Origin: Adiantum capillus-veneris
Lineage: Eukaryota > Streptophyta > Polypodiopsida > Polypodiales > Pteridaceae
Direction of reading: 5' to 3'
DNA length: 64,000 bases
Assembly: GCA_014529385.2 (NCBI GenBank)
Contig: CM043944.1
Location: forward strand, 77,579,884-77,643,883
The position numbers and the translations under genes were made by a program. Below the pieces are notes generated by a model that worked only from the letters and a program-made list of their open reading frames with translations, was not told the DNA's origin and made no database searches. This document shows positions 1 to 10,011 of this stretch, piece by piece; positions within the stretch are counted from its first letter, which is position 1; each line of letters begins with the position of its first letter.

Positions 1-229
1 TAAGCATGCATACTTCTTAAATTTGTGTACAATAAAAATAGAACTAGTCTTATAAGACAAAAACATTTTTCATTTGCTTACTCTAGTGCAACATTGTAAG
101 CATTGACAAGGTTTATATTATCCTTAAGCTAGGTTCTTTGCATCCATCTAGCATCTTTAAAAGAATAATTCTTAAACTTAATAAAATATCGTCGGATAAT
201 CTTACCATTTCTTAATACCTTGTCTTCAT

Positions 230-1130
230 GTCATAAGATGGGCTCAAGTTAAAGTACTTCTTCTTGATCTTCAATTTCTGGAGGGTCTGCAACAACTATT
301 GCTTCTTTTGATGGCGCTCCTTTGTAAGGCTTACGTAGGCTCTCATGGAAAACATGGTGCATGAGCCAATGGTTCGGAAACTTTAATTGAGAAGCCATCT
401 CATTGATTAGCTTAAGAATTTAAAAAGGACCATAATATCTTTTTGCTAGTTTAGCATCGTATTCTTGGTGGTCCATAGGACTCTTGCCCGTAGTATGCCT
501 CAGATGAGCCTTGAGAAACTTTAGCAAGACCCAATCATTTTCCTTAAAGGCTAAGGCTCTTCTGTGCTTATTAGCAGCAACCCTTTTTGCCTTTCCTGTG
601 AGATGGATATAACCCCTTTAATCTTTGGAAAATAATTTTGTAGATCTCAGTTATATTCATCAATAATAAGTAGTAAGGGACTTTTGGATCTTCCTTCTTT
701 AACCTCAAAAGGTACTTTCCCCATAGAAGTATGTACAATATCATTGTACGCATACTCTATAAGAGGTAGGTACTTCTATCATTGAGAACATTGATCTACT
801 TCCATGACATAGGCTTTTAGTATATCAAGAATCGTTAGATTAGTTATTTCACTTTGGTCATTCGTTTGTGGATGATAGGCCAACAGAGAAATTTAATCTA
901 CTTCCTAGATTCAAAAGAGACCCTTCTAGAAATTACTGGTCATTCTAGGATCTTTGTCCGACACTATGGATGCTGGAAATCCATGATACTCGACTAAAAC
1001 AATCCAAGTTGCTTCCCTCGCTCAAATTTTAACTTTTGGTATACCACGCATTTTGAAACATACTCTTGTATGTTTACTTTTCATGGTAGACCCACAGAAA
1101 TACGTTTCTACTCCTCAAAGAGTAGACTAT
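230..1130 (-). pseudogene. Ty3/gypsy integrase core and C-terminal domain (degenerate)
   Basis: Reading the minus strand in patched frames gives integrase landmarks: SDKDPRMTSNF around the second catalytic Asp (about 940-970), YHPQTNDQSEITN carrying the catalytic Glu (about 850-890), the AYNDIVHTSMGKVPFEV stretch (about 700-750), and a C-terminal GPFKILKLINEM-like segment near 400-430. Integrase inserts the cDNA into chromosomes. Several stops and frameshifts interrupt it. It follows RNase H on the same strand, as expected for Ty3/gypsy. No intact chromodomain could be read before the window region that follows. Confidence 0.75.
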
Positions 1131-2400
1131 GGAATACCTCTTTGCCCCACATAAGGAGAAGTATGGGATTCATACATGACTTTCTTATTGTATGGGTGAT
1201 TAACACATAGCCTATTTCCGTTTGGAAGATAACCATCCTTCAAGGTGAATGGTTCTTTTTTCTTCCCTATTGCGAAGGCTGTAATTACATACTTAAAGTC
1301 TCGGTCAATAGCATACTCATCTATCATAAAAGATAGATCATTGTGAATTGCTATAGACACCACATTACCCTTGGTTGTTGTGAAAGTGCATCAACCACTT
1401 GATTTTGCTTGCCAACAATGTGAGCAATATGAAATCTAAATTGCAAAAGAAAGTTTGCCCACCTCATTTGTTTGTCGGAGAGCTTGGTTTGCGTCATGAA
1501 GTTCTTGAAGCTTTGTGATCCATTCGTAGAATGAATGGAGTCTCCAAGAGATAGTGTTTCCACGTGTTTAGGGCATATAGAATAGCTAGTAGCTTTTTTT
1601 TGTATTTACCCAAAACTCACTTATCAAAGTTGAGTCTTTGACTCTCATATGCTATGGCATGCCCTTCTTGAAGCAAAATAGCTCCAAGTCAATTACCACA
1701 AGCATCACATTGGACCTCAAATGGCTTTGAGAGATCTAGTAGTGTGAGCACACGTTGAGAGATAATATTATCCTTCAGCTTCTTCACAAGCTTCTTGCAC
1801 TTTTGCAGTCCATGAATACTTAACGTTCTTTTTCTATTAAGTCATGTAATGGGCCTGCTATTAACAAAAAAATTTTAATGAAGCATCTATAGTATACACA
1901 CATACCTATGAAGCTTCGTACCTCCTGTAGATTCCTTGGATTAGGCCATTCTTTTATTATCTCTAACTTTGTTGGATCCATACGGGTGCCATCTTTAGAG
2001 ATAATGTGACCTAAATATTGAATCTCTTGTAGGAAAAATTCACTTTTCTTTTGATTAATGAAAAGCGTATTCTCTCTCACAACTTGAAAGATTACCTGGA
2101 GGTGTCACTTGTACTCCTCAAGAGAATTTGAATCGCCTGAAGATTTTTGTCCATCATGAGTTTAAATGTGTCTGGAGCATTTGTCAGGCCAAAACTTGTA
2201 AATTATCAAATAGATCTTCTACCCACGGGCACCAATGGTAAACAAAGTGGAGAGGAGCTAGACCTTACCATCCCTTTTTCCACCAATTCATGCACTTGCC
2301 TCATGATCTCCTCTTGTTGAGCTTGTGAAACTCGATAAGGAGGCTTGTTAGGTAGTGAGATTCCTGGTAGGAGCTCAATTGCATGGTCATCATCCATCAT
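1127..2400 (-). pseudogene. Ty3/gypsy RT-RNase H region with internal deletion
   Basis: The upstream part (2206-2400) has PPYRVSQAQQEEIMRQVHEL and VEKGMVRSSSSP, the start of a Ty3/gypsy RT. The next recognisable piece is FGLTNAPDTF at about 2165-2195, then LGHIISKDGTRMDPTKLE and RSFIGMCVYYRCFIK (1890-2010). The RNase H end is NFLLQFRFHIAHIVGKQNQ (1400-1450). Between the first and second pieces roughly 100 residues are missing, and the segment that should carry the YxDD catalytic motif is also absent. 1127-1363 looks like the integrase zinc-finger lead-in (VMYESHTSPYVGQRGI). This copy could not polymerise DNA. Confidence 0.85.
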
Positions 2401-2490
2401 TTTAGAGGTAGCTCACTAGGGATGTCATCAATGAAAACATCTTGGGATCCAATTAGGAAATTAGACAACTCTAATTCCTCTTGATTCCCT

Positions 2491-4296
2491 TTATTTCAAG
2501 GATATGGTGTTTTCGGACTCATTAGCATCTATGTACATGCTCTCTTTCTTGTAGGTGAAGTAGATTCTCCTTTCAGGGAACTTCATGTTGGAAGCCATGC
2601 GGTTAAACCATGGTACCCCAACGATAAAATTCTCATGTTTGAGAGGGGAGATGAAGAAGTCCTTTTTGTCCACATAGCTTTGGACATGAAGCCTTAATTT
2701 TCCAATTAAGGAAGTAACTGAGACGTCTTGTCCCTTGCTAGCTCCATTGGCTTTCAATGCATCTCCCAGCTCGTGGGCTTGTATGTCTAGCTTAGTGATC
2801 AACTTTGTGGATATGAAGGTGTGAATAAAACTACGGTCAAACAAAATAAAGGCATCATGCTCTTGCATCTTTCCCCAAGCATAGGAATGGAGAAATCCTT
2901 GGCAATGAGCATCCTCTTTTGGAGCTTCAAACATAGAGACTCTAGGAGTCTCATTATGGGCAATTCTCTTGGGGCAAGGACGATAACCATGGCCTTGCTC
3001 CCCACACTTAAAACATTTGTGGTCCTTACTAAAAGCTTCTAGCTCTTTAGGAGAGAGTTTATATTTACCTTTGTAAACTCCCTTCTCCTTGGATTGATTG
3101 TTGTTGTTGTTGGAATAGCCTCGGTAAGAATTTTGGGCATTGGTTTTCCTCTTGGCATCACTTTTGTCTTTATTTTCCATGGGCTTGACATTCCATCTAG
3201 CACCTTGTTGGAAATTGATGCGTGAAGCAACCATGGTGTGGTGGACTACTTCAGTGATAGAACCAGGCCGTTGAGAGTTGACGTTTCGGCCATCTCTTTG
3301 GGTAATCCCACACAAAATTGTTGCTTTTGCTCGGCAAAGTCTATCTTTTGAAAGATAGTAGCCTTGAGATGTAAATCCAAAACTTGTCTACATATTTGTG
3401 GATAGACTCATGTGAGAGAAGCTTTAAACTTTGCCATTTGGTAAGCACTTTGTCCTTTGCATCACTTGCAAGGAATTGCTTCATGATGGAAAATCGTAGA
3501 GTTTTCCATGTCTTTGGGGCTTTGCCGTTGCCACGAAGGCTAGCCCACTATAGACAAGCCGATTTTTGGAAGTGCATAGCTACATGGTGTAGCTTGGAGG
3601 ACTCCGTGAAGCCCTCGTCTCCAAAGGCTGCATCAAATTGTTGGATGAAGGCCAATACTTTGTCGGTAGCACCAAAGGTTCCATCATAGGTGAGAAAAGA
3701 GATAGTCTTTCCTCCCTCTTTGAGCTTCTTGAGCTTTTGTGACCTTCGCCATGCAAGGTAAGATTTACGATGTTCTCCTCTCTTGTATTCTCTAGGAGAA
3801 TAGCTATTGCTTTCGTTGGAAGAGGAGGAAGGTGAAGAAGAAGGAGAAGAGGGTGACCTCTTTCTTGCCCTCTTCTTCTTTTGTTTACTCTCTTCCCTTT
3901 TGGAGTGATGAGGAGAAGGACTATGGGTTAACCGTGTCCTCTTGGGAGGAGTTGGCGATCGTTTAGTTTGCCTTCTTCATGGAGCCACATCTTCGGAGGA
4001 ATTTAGGGATTCAGTACTTTCTTGATCTTTGGATTCCTCCTCTCGTATGGGAGAGAGTCTTCTTTTGGGGGTCTCATCAAGAGGACTCCTAAGCTCTCTC
4101 TCCTCTTAGAGAGGAAAGGAAATCCCATAAGCACGAAGTTATTGAGTAACTTCGCCTTGCAAAGCGGGATTGCCCATAGCTTGTTGCAACCTAGTGACAA
4201 GATAATTAACAAACATGGGGGCATCATCATTAGCACCTTCATGTGAAAAATCAAAGTTATCAATGTTCATTCTACTCTCTTGGTTACTGTCATCCA
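2491..4296 (-). pseudogene. Ty3/gypsy gag and protease (degenerate)
   Basis: The gag start is placed at the Met of MDDSNQESRMNIDNFDF (4296). A charged Ser/Arg-rich stretch (3750-3960) follows, then a capsid-like retrotransposon gag segment (DKVLAFIQQFDAAF, LWWASLRGNGKAPKTWK; about 3450-3680). A CX2CX4HX4C zinc knuckle, CFKCGEQGHGYRPC, lies at about 2950-2995. Downstream is the protease region, FILFDRSFIHTFISTKL (about 2800-2850), where the usual D-S/T-G triad reads DRS, so the active site appears damaged. The longest open stretch is 274 codons (2491-3315). The upstream gag is split by stops. Confidence 0.85.
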
Positions 4297-4698
4297 TGTT
4301 AATTAAACTTATGTGTTTACTTAGTGTATGCTTTGGCAATTCAAAACCTTAGTTGTTACTCCTCTTAGCCTTTGAAAATAGGCACTTAAGTATCTACACC
4401 CACGGCTCACATTGGTTAATTATAGAGAGTAATGGAGTGAGTCTAACATAGAGAATTTGTCGAGGGATAGCTCCTTTCCGAGTTCTTATGGCTCAATAAT
4501 GGTAAAGCTGTAGGCAAGTCTAAAAAAACTCCATTATTAAGACCAAAGCTCCCAAGGTGTGCACCATATCCCACATAGTGGGCTCAACAAAACCGATAAT
4601 AGATCCCAGTCCCACTTACCCTAATATAATTAACAAAATCAACCATTAATAGGCTACTTAAGCACCTCTCTTCTTAAGCAAGAAAAGAGAAAACAAAT

Positions 4699-4710
4699 GC
4701 TCTGATACCA
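4699..4710 (-). other. Primer-binding site (tRNA-iMet type)
   Basis: On the minus strand this reads TGGTATCAGAGC, complementary to the 3' end of plant initiator tRNA-Met, one base inside the LTR edge at 4712. It fixes the orientation and the inner end of the 5' LTR. Confidence 0.85.
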
Positions 4711-5793
4711 ATGTAATGGAAATGGCCTATGAACTTTGAGAGTAGCAAAATTAGGAAATTAGGTGAAGCACTTTTGTGGGATTACTTTGTGAGCATAGCG
4801 GGTGAACTTAATTGATGGTAGCAACAGGAACATGGTACTTAGTTAACTTGGCATGAACAATACTTTTGCAAGAGAGAGAGTTTAGAGAACATGACAATAA
4901 TTGAGGACCGGATTCATATGGAGCCGGTCCCCCCTCCAATAGGCATTTGTATTATAGTTTCTACCATCAAGAGAGACTTCATACAATACAATCTTTGTGT
5001 TCCTTGTGACCTAGGTGATGCAATGAAGATGGAAAGCTTCATGCATCACAAACATAACATAAACTTTGTAGAAAGCATTAACTATCCCAAGCCTCGGTCC
5101 TAAGGCCTCAAACACCTTCGAAGGTGGAGAGAGCTAGCGGGGAATGAGGATAGGGAAGAGGAAGAAGAAACATTCCATAGGAGAAAGAAATAGTTCCTTA
5201 CTTATCATCACTCTTCTTGCTAGCATATTAGCATAGTAATGAAGATGGAAAAGATGTTACGATTAAGCATTCAAGCATGGCTCTTGGTTGGATTTTTCAT
5301 TCCATAGCCAAGAGAGTTGGTGTAGCTCTCACTTCTCACAAGCTTGGAGAAGGAGGTGGAGTTCCTCAACTTTCACCAAGTGAGAATGAATCCACAAATT
5401 GAGTGTGTGTATGTGGTTTATATCCCCCCACCACCCCCCTTGCTTTCTTGGGGCGAGTTGTAGCTTTTACACATGTTTCGAGCTCATTGGACCCCTCTAC
5501 CCCCTAGCCAATCACATGCAGCATGCATTCAAGTACATGGGTAGTCTTTGGACAAGTGTCCTCCTTACCCCTTAGAGAGAGAGAGATTGAAAATATCTAG
5601 TTATTTGTTGAATGGAGCTAGAAGCTCATCGGACCCCTCTTTAGCCCAACCAATAGCATTCAAGCACACCATGTGGTTAAGCATAGGGAGAGTCTGACAT
5701 GTGTCCCATGTGCCCTTTGAAAAAGGGGTGCCCTTTAGGTGAGTGGAAAGTTACGTCAAAGATTCCCCTAACTTTGGGACTTTCATGCATAGG

Positions 5794-6096
5794 AAGCTTC
5801 TCAAGCACCTTCCTCATTAATTTTGTATGGTCTCTTTTTTACTAAATCACCTTATCCCCCATGTATGGGAAGCTTCTCAAGCACCTTCCTCATTAAGTTT
5901 GTAGGGTCTCTTTTTGACTCAAGCACATTATCCCCCATGTATGGGAAGCTTCTCAAGCACCTTCCTCATTAAGTTTGTAGGGTCTCTTTTTGACTCAAGC
6001 ACCTTACCCCCATGTATGGGAAGCTTCTCAAGCACCTTCCTCATTAAGTTTGTAGGGTCTCTTTTCGACTCAAGCATCTTACTCCCCATTAAGTAT
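5794..6096. repeat. 76-bp tandem repeat, four copies
   Basis: The unit starts AAGCTTCTCAAGCACCTTCC and recurs at 5794, 5870, 5946 and 6021 with a period of 75-76 bp. The first copy is the most divergent; the later ones differ by single bases. It probably lies in the U3 part of the gypsy LTR, upstream of the TATA-like box relative to minus-strand transcription. Confidence 0.9.
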
Positions 6097-6099
6097 GAC

Positions 6100-6205
6100 A
6101 AGCACCTCAAGTATCTTAGTCATCAAGCATGACAAGCACCTCAAGCACCTCAGTAATCAAGCACGCACCTTAGTCATCAAGCACGACAAGCACCTCAAGC
6201 TTAGG
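6100..6205. repeat. Short degenerate tandem repeat (CAAGCACCTCAAG units)
   Basis: Units of about 20-30 bp built on CATCAAGCAYGACAAGCACC are repeated imperfectly. They continue the 76-bp array and share its CTCAAGCACCT core. Confidence 0.7.
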
Positions 6206-6349
6206 TCGGGTTCCCACCTCCGGGTTCCCACCTCAATCTCGGCCCTAGCTTGCCTAAGGTCAAAGGACTTTTAACACTAACCATTGGAGGTCTTTAATGA
6301 AGCTAACCCTAAGGTCTTTTAAGTTCCATTAGATGCACATCGGTCTTTG

Positions 6350-6540
6350 ATAGACTACCTCCTTTTGGACCCTTATTGAGATGTAACCATCTCTCCTCTT
6401 GGTCCCTTGCTAAGGTAAGTTTAGAAGCACTTATTGCACATTGCTTTTTGATAGAGCATCACCTTTTGGACCCCTATTGAGATGCAACCATCTCTCCTTT
6501 TGGTCTCGTGTTGAGATAGGTCTAGAAGCACATGTCTCTA
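6350..6540. repeat. Two diverged ~100-bp direct copies
   Basis: CCTTTTGGACCC followed by TATTGAGATG and ACCATCTCTCCT occurs at 6361 and again at 6462, an offset of 101 bp. It has no coding potential that I recognise. Confidence 0.7.
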
Positions 6541-6594
6541 TTCTAACTCTTGTTCCCGTTTATTCTCCCACATTAAATGATCAGTTTAATATGA

Positions 6595-6783
6595 GAAAAT
6601 CATTTGGTAAAGTTAGATATTATATTTTATGACACGTATGAAAAACGCAGTGAGCTTCATGGTTTGAGGATTTTATTACCCGAGATGGTGTCATTTGAAC
6701 ACAATCATGACCAATATGGCAAGGCAATTGTGTTTTATAATGCATTGACTATTGGCTTTGGAGCGAGAAAGCTTACGGGGTGA
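6595..6783 (+). pseudogene. Possible FAR1/MULE-like N-terminal fragment
   Basis: A 62-codon open stretch contains QYGKAIVFYNALTIGFGARK. This resembles the E-A-Y-x-F-Y-x-x-Y-A-x-x-x-G-F-x-x-R core of the FAR1 DNA-binding domain found in FRS transcription factors and MULE transposases. The zinc-chelating residues expected around it are not visible. There is no start codon in a convincing context and no continuation. The call is tentative; a chance match is quite possible. Confidence 0.2.
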
Positions 6784-7936
6784 GCCTTGGTGGGAGTTGG
6801 CCTACAATCAGAGGAGGGGAGCGTAATCTCACTAGACAAGGGGTGTCCGAGAAGAGCTACAAGAGCTGCAGACAAGAGGTGGCACTTTCGTTGGTTTGGG
6901 AAAAGCAAGGCCGAGGTGGGCTAGCTTGCAAATAAGTAGGTAGAGAGTTGACCGACCAGGAGGAGAGTAGAGAGTGGATTTCTTCTCCCCCTCGAGCTTA
7001 CTTCACCTTGTTGAGGAGAAAATATTGAGACAAGTCAACCTGGCGCTGAAGTGGAGGAGATTGGACCATGCCAATTGGCCATGATCGTCAATCGTATCAG
7101 CTTGCAAGAGGTTCATAGCTATGTGGGAAGCTTCGAGGGAGTTGCAGGGCAGTTTACAAGCAATAAAGCAACAAGTAGCATACTGTTTTAATTAGGGGGT
7201 GGAGCCACGATCAAAGAGAGCACAGTTGGTTTGAGCGTAAGGTGATGGGCATCTTCAGCGAGTTGCAAAGAGTAGTGAGCTACTAAGGGCCTAGACCAAG
7301 AACGAGTTGGAAGGAGTACATGCTTGGGTGCAAGGTGTATCCACGGAAGAGACCGAGGAGCCGGCATATACGAGAGCGAGGAGTCGGTAGAGAACGAAGA
7401 GAGCAGTTGAGGAGCAAGGCCGACAAGAAATTCATGATGCATCATTATTTGTTTCTGTGTATTTTTTAAGACTTTGAACAGTTTCTTAACACTTTAAAAA
7501 CAAATTTAAAAGAGAGCGAGTTGCTGCAAGCCGATGATATACCTTGGCGAAGTTATAACGTTGGAGACACAATTTTTTAGCAGTTTTCAGAGGTATGCTT
7601 GAGTTCAAAGAAGACCGAAGCAAGTGACGGTGAAGTTAGTGCTCTTGAAGGTGGTCAAGAAGAGCAAGGGAAGGGAACTAAAGCACGTAAGGCTTTGGTA
7701 TCCATGCTTCCACTCACGATCTTGGTAGATTTACGAGCACATGATTGCCTATTGCAACGGTCAAGTCTTTTGTATTCAGATTTTGAGTTCAATAAGTATC
7801 TCAATTTAATGGTTTTTATAAGTGTTTTTTTGTGCCATATTCTCTTGTGTTGTGCATCTCTCTCTATCTGTTTCTCACAACGAGCAGCCCGATGTTGTCC
7901 CCGCTCAACTCGCGAACATAAAATCCCCCGACAATG

Positions 7937-7987
<51 letters not shown>

Positions 7988-8252
7988 CTATGATATTCAT
8001 CAAAGGTGACCCTATAGCGTACTTGAGTGCATGCAATGGTGCATAATTCCACCTTAATTCCTTTGTCTTGTTGGTGTTATCATCATTAGCAGATAAATAA
8101 ATGTATTATTGTATATGATAAAAATTCTATACATTGATGCACCACCCAATGTATAATTGATATTGCATGGCATGAACATAAATCCAACATTGATATTTTT
8201 GCGCTTTGAAAAGAAAGTTAGTTGCATAAGAAAAAAGGCCACTTTTTTTATG
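6784..8252. other. No recognisable gene; one 136-codon ORF of unknown nature
   Basis: I recognise nothing in 6784-7598. An ORF at 7599-8009 (+) starts MSSKKTEASDGEVSALEGG and has one hydrophobic stretch (VFISVFLCHILLCCASL), but its last third is translated (GA)n, which argues against a real protein. The rest is AT-rich sequence without motifs. Confidence 0.5.
7938..7984. repeat. (GA)n microsatellite
   Basis: About 23 uninterrupted GA dinucleotides. Confidence 0.97.
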
Positions 8253-8281
8253 CCGCGGCAATGCGTGGGTCACGTACTAGT
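8253..8281 (+). mobile_element. Helitron-type 3' terminus (copy 1)
   Basis: An imperfect GC-rich hairpin (CCGCGGCAATGCGTGGG) is followed by CACGTACTAG and then T. A short stem-loop about 10 bp upstream of CTAG, inserted before T, is the hallmark of plant Helitron 3' ends. The matching 5' TC end was not found with confidence; TCTATACATTG at about 8126 is a weak candidate. Confidence 0.55.
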
Positions 8282-8424
8282 ACTTAATAATGAAGTATCC
8301 AAGAATATATTTGGCACTACCTCATCGATGCATAGAGAATGTTTGCACATGTTGCCACCTTGGGGAAAGACAAGGGAGGAGAGTGTCACAGACTTATCCT
8401 AGCTTCTCCTTGGCTTCTAATTAG

Positions 8425-8453
8425 CCGCAGCAACGCACGGGTCACATACTAGT
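8425..8453 (+). mobile_element. Helitron-type 3' terminus (copy 2)
   Basis: A second, diverged copy of the same end: CCGCAGCAACGCACGGG, then CACATACTAG and T. It lies 172 bp after the first in the same orientation, so two related non-autonomous Helitron ends are stacked. Confidence 0.55.
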
Positions 8454-8585
8454 AAAAGTAAATGCTACTTTAGAGAATAGCTTTCTATTCACAACACTTT
8501 TGAGACCCTAAGCTAACACTTTTGAGACCCGAGCGTAGGGACTCTTGTCTTCCAAGGAAAATTGAATGAACTTCACCCTTTGGGT

Positions 8586-8688
8586 ACTAAGACCTTTAGC
8601 AAGCCAAAAAGAGGCATTGGGTATTGGGTCACACACAATTCTTCCCATCCAATTTCACTTTGTTGGCTTGCTAAGGAAAGGCCTTAGT
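8586..8688. repeat. Imperfect inverted repeat (about 22-26-bp arms)
   Basis: ACTAAGACCTTTAGCAAGCC (8586 on) is the reverse complement, with a small insertion and mismatches, of the arm ending CCTTAGT at 8688. The arms are separated by about 55 bp. It could be a small foldback element. Confidence 0.6.
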
Positions 8689-8836
8689 GTTGGGCTTGCT
8701 TGGGCATACTTCTACCGATGGCGTCCACGTGGACGACCAGCAAGTTTGCACAGCAGACGCTGCAAGAGCGAGGACGGCGTGAAATTTTGCTTGGAGTTGC
8801 GTGCAAAGTTCTCCTTGGATAATAGAGCCTTAGAAG

Positions 8837-9055
8837 TTAGAGGCTAGAGTCGTGTGTGTCTATTGCTGCAGTTGTACTTGACGATTGCGTCCAACTCAGG
8901 CTCGATAGTCGATGTAGAAGCGATGGACGGAGCTGGTGACTAGTCTTTGTGAGGTTGCGAAGGGCGAGGGAGGCCTCTCTCTGGTTGTCAACATCACGGC
9001 TACAGATCTTGAGCATGAGGTCCTCGAGCTCTCTCTCTACGAGTACCCTCTGCAC
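8837..9055 (-). pseudogene. Possible ARM-repeat-like gene fragment
   Basis: The minus strand reads ERELEDLMLKICSRDVDNQ followed by REASLALRNLTKTSHQLRPS. This has the D-V-x-x-Q-R-E-A-x-x-A-L-R-N-L pattern of one armadillo repeat, as found in plant ARM/U-box proteins. Only this single repeat is visible. The flanking frame runs into the (TG)n tract upstream and into unrelated sequence downstream. If real it is a captured or decayed fragment, not a gene. Confidence 0.3.
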
Positions 9056-9138
9056 AGTAACTGGTTGCAGCTACACGGCGCTCCGCAAGGGTTCGTACAC
9101 AGGGTTGGTGACACAGTCGGATGAGTCGATTGCCTCAG

Positions 9139-9263
<125 letters not shown>

Positions 9264-9275
9264 TCATGCCAGCCG

Positions 9276-9485
9276 TGTTTGGGAAAAATCATTTTTACAA
9301 ACGTACAAAATTCCTTTTATTGAATTTGGCAAGAGGAATTTTTTGAAAATTACAATAATTTTCCAGGTTTTTACACTATTTTTCTCTATTTTGGGACAGA
9401 ATTTCTCCTTTTCTCCTTGCTCTCAACGGGCATTTTTCAAATTAAAAACCGCACGCTATTAAGTTGAGACACATTTTTCCCGAAC
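9276..9485. mobile_element. MITE-like element with ~15-bp terminal inverted repeats
   Basis: The left end TGTTTGGGAAAAATCATTTT and the right end CATTTTTCCCGAACG are inverted complements over about 13-15 bp with one mismatch. The interior is AT-rich and non-coding. A related end occurs at 9627 and a related full element at 38002-38214. No clear target duplication was seen, so the superfamily is unassigned. Confidence 0.5.
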
Positions 9486-9598
9486 GATGAATCATGGTAC
9501 TGACTACTACCGAGACTGCCTCACATCTGTGAGAGGACAGACAGAGACGTCGTGCATCGTCGAATCCAATGGATCCACTCGCCTATGTGGTGTCTGTG

Positions 9599-9655
9599 TG
9601 AGAGAGAGAGAAAGAGAGAGATGCAGTGTTCGGGAAAAATCATTCCTCCAAGTGT
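9599..9655. repeat. (GA)n tract joined to a lone MITE end
   Basis: An interrupted GA tract is followed at 9627 by TGTTCGGGAAAAATCATT, the same terminal sequence as the 9276 element, again right after GA repeats. No partner end follows. Confidence 0.6.
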
Positions 9656-9659
9656 GTGG

Positions 9660-10011
9660 AGATATAGGAATACATGGAGGAGGGTTGTCATTGGAATCAT
9701 ACTTGGGATCATAGCCCTCATCGTAATTGACTTCAACTTCATCGTCACGGGAACAGCATCTTTGATGAGGTTAACTTGTGCACCATTTGGGTGGTTGTTG
9801 TTGAATGGTCTTTGGTTGGAATTGCATGCAACTACATTGGGTTGGCCATTGCTCTTCGCAGCATTGTTTGGATACTTATCTGCATAGTGGCCCAAAACTG
9901 AAAAATATTTACAACATTCCACCTTTTTATTACCATTGGAAGGTTGATTAGGGCGTTGATTGCTGGACGGATTTTGGTTGTCCCTTTGCTATGTGTGGTT
10001 GTTATTGTTGC
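9660..10011 (-). pseudogene. Gypsy gag zinc-knuckle fragment
   Basis: The minus strand reads an Asn/Gln-rich segment (QRDNQNPSSNQRPNQPSNG) and then VECCKYFSVLGHYADKYPNN, a retroviral-type zinc knuckle in which the second and last Cys are replaced. The following NNNHPNGAQVN segment is typical of the region behind a Ty3/gypsy gag knuckle. The fragment is cut at about 10012, where copia RNase H sequence begins, and at the other end by the GA tract and MITE end. Confidence 0.6.

Larger units (their letters stand above)
1..4711 (-). mobile_element. Ty3/gypsy retrotransposon body, 3' end outside window
   Basis: This is the internal region of one minus-strand Ty3/gypsy element, read from the primer-binding site near 4.7 kb down to the window edge. 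Visible in order are gag, protease, reverse transcriptase, RNase H and integrase, which is the Ty3/gypsy order (integrase last). All frames are broken by stops and shifts and the RT core is deleted, so the copy is dead. The 3' LTR would lie at coordinates below 1. Family identity rests on motifs named in the sub-entries. Confidence 0.9.
4712..6230 (-). repeat. 5' LTR of the gypsy element (outer edge uncertain)
   Basis: The inner edge is fixed by the primer-binding site; the plus-strand sequence starts TGTAATGG at 4712. A TATA-like box (ATATAAAC on the minus strand, plus 5416-5423) is a plausible LTR promoter. The outer edge cannot be fixed because the matching 3' LTR is outside the window; 6230 is a guess set after the tandem repeats. 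Everything between holds no coding sequence I can recognise. Confidence 0.5.

Noticed and set aside
7188-7445. 85-codon minus-strand ORF
   Set aside because: No motif, no neighbours of the same kind, and similar length ORFs occur by chance in this region.
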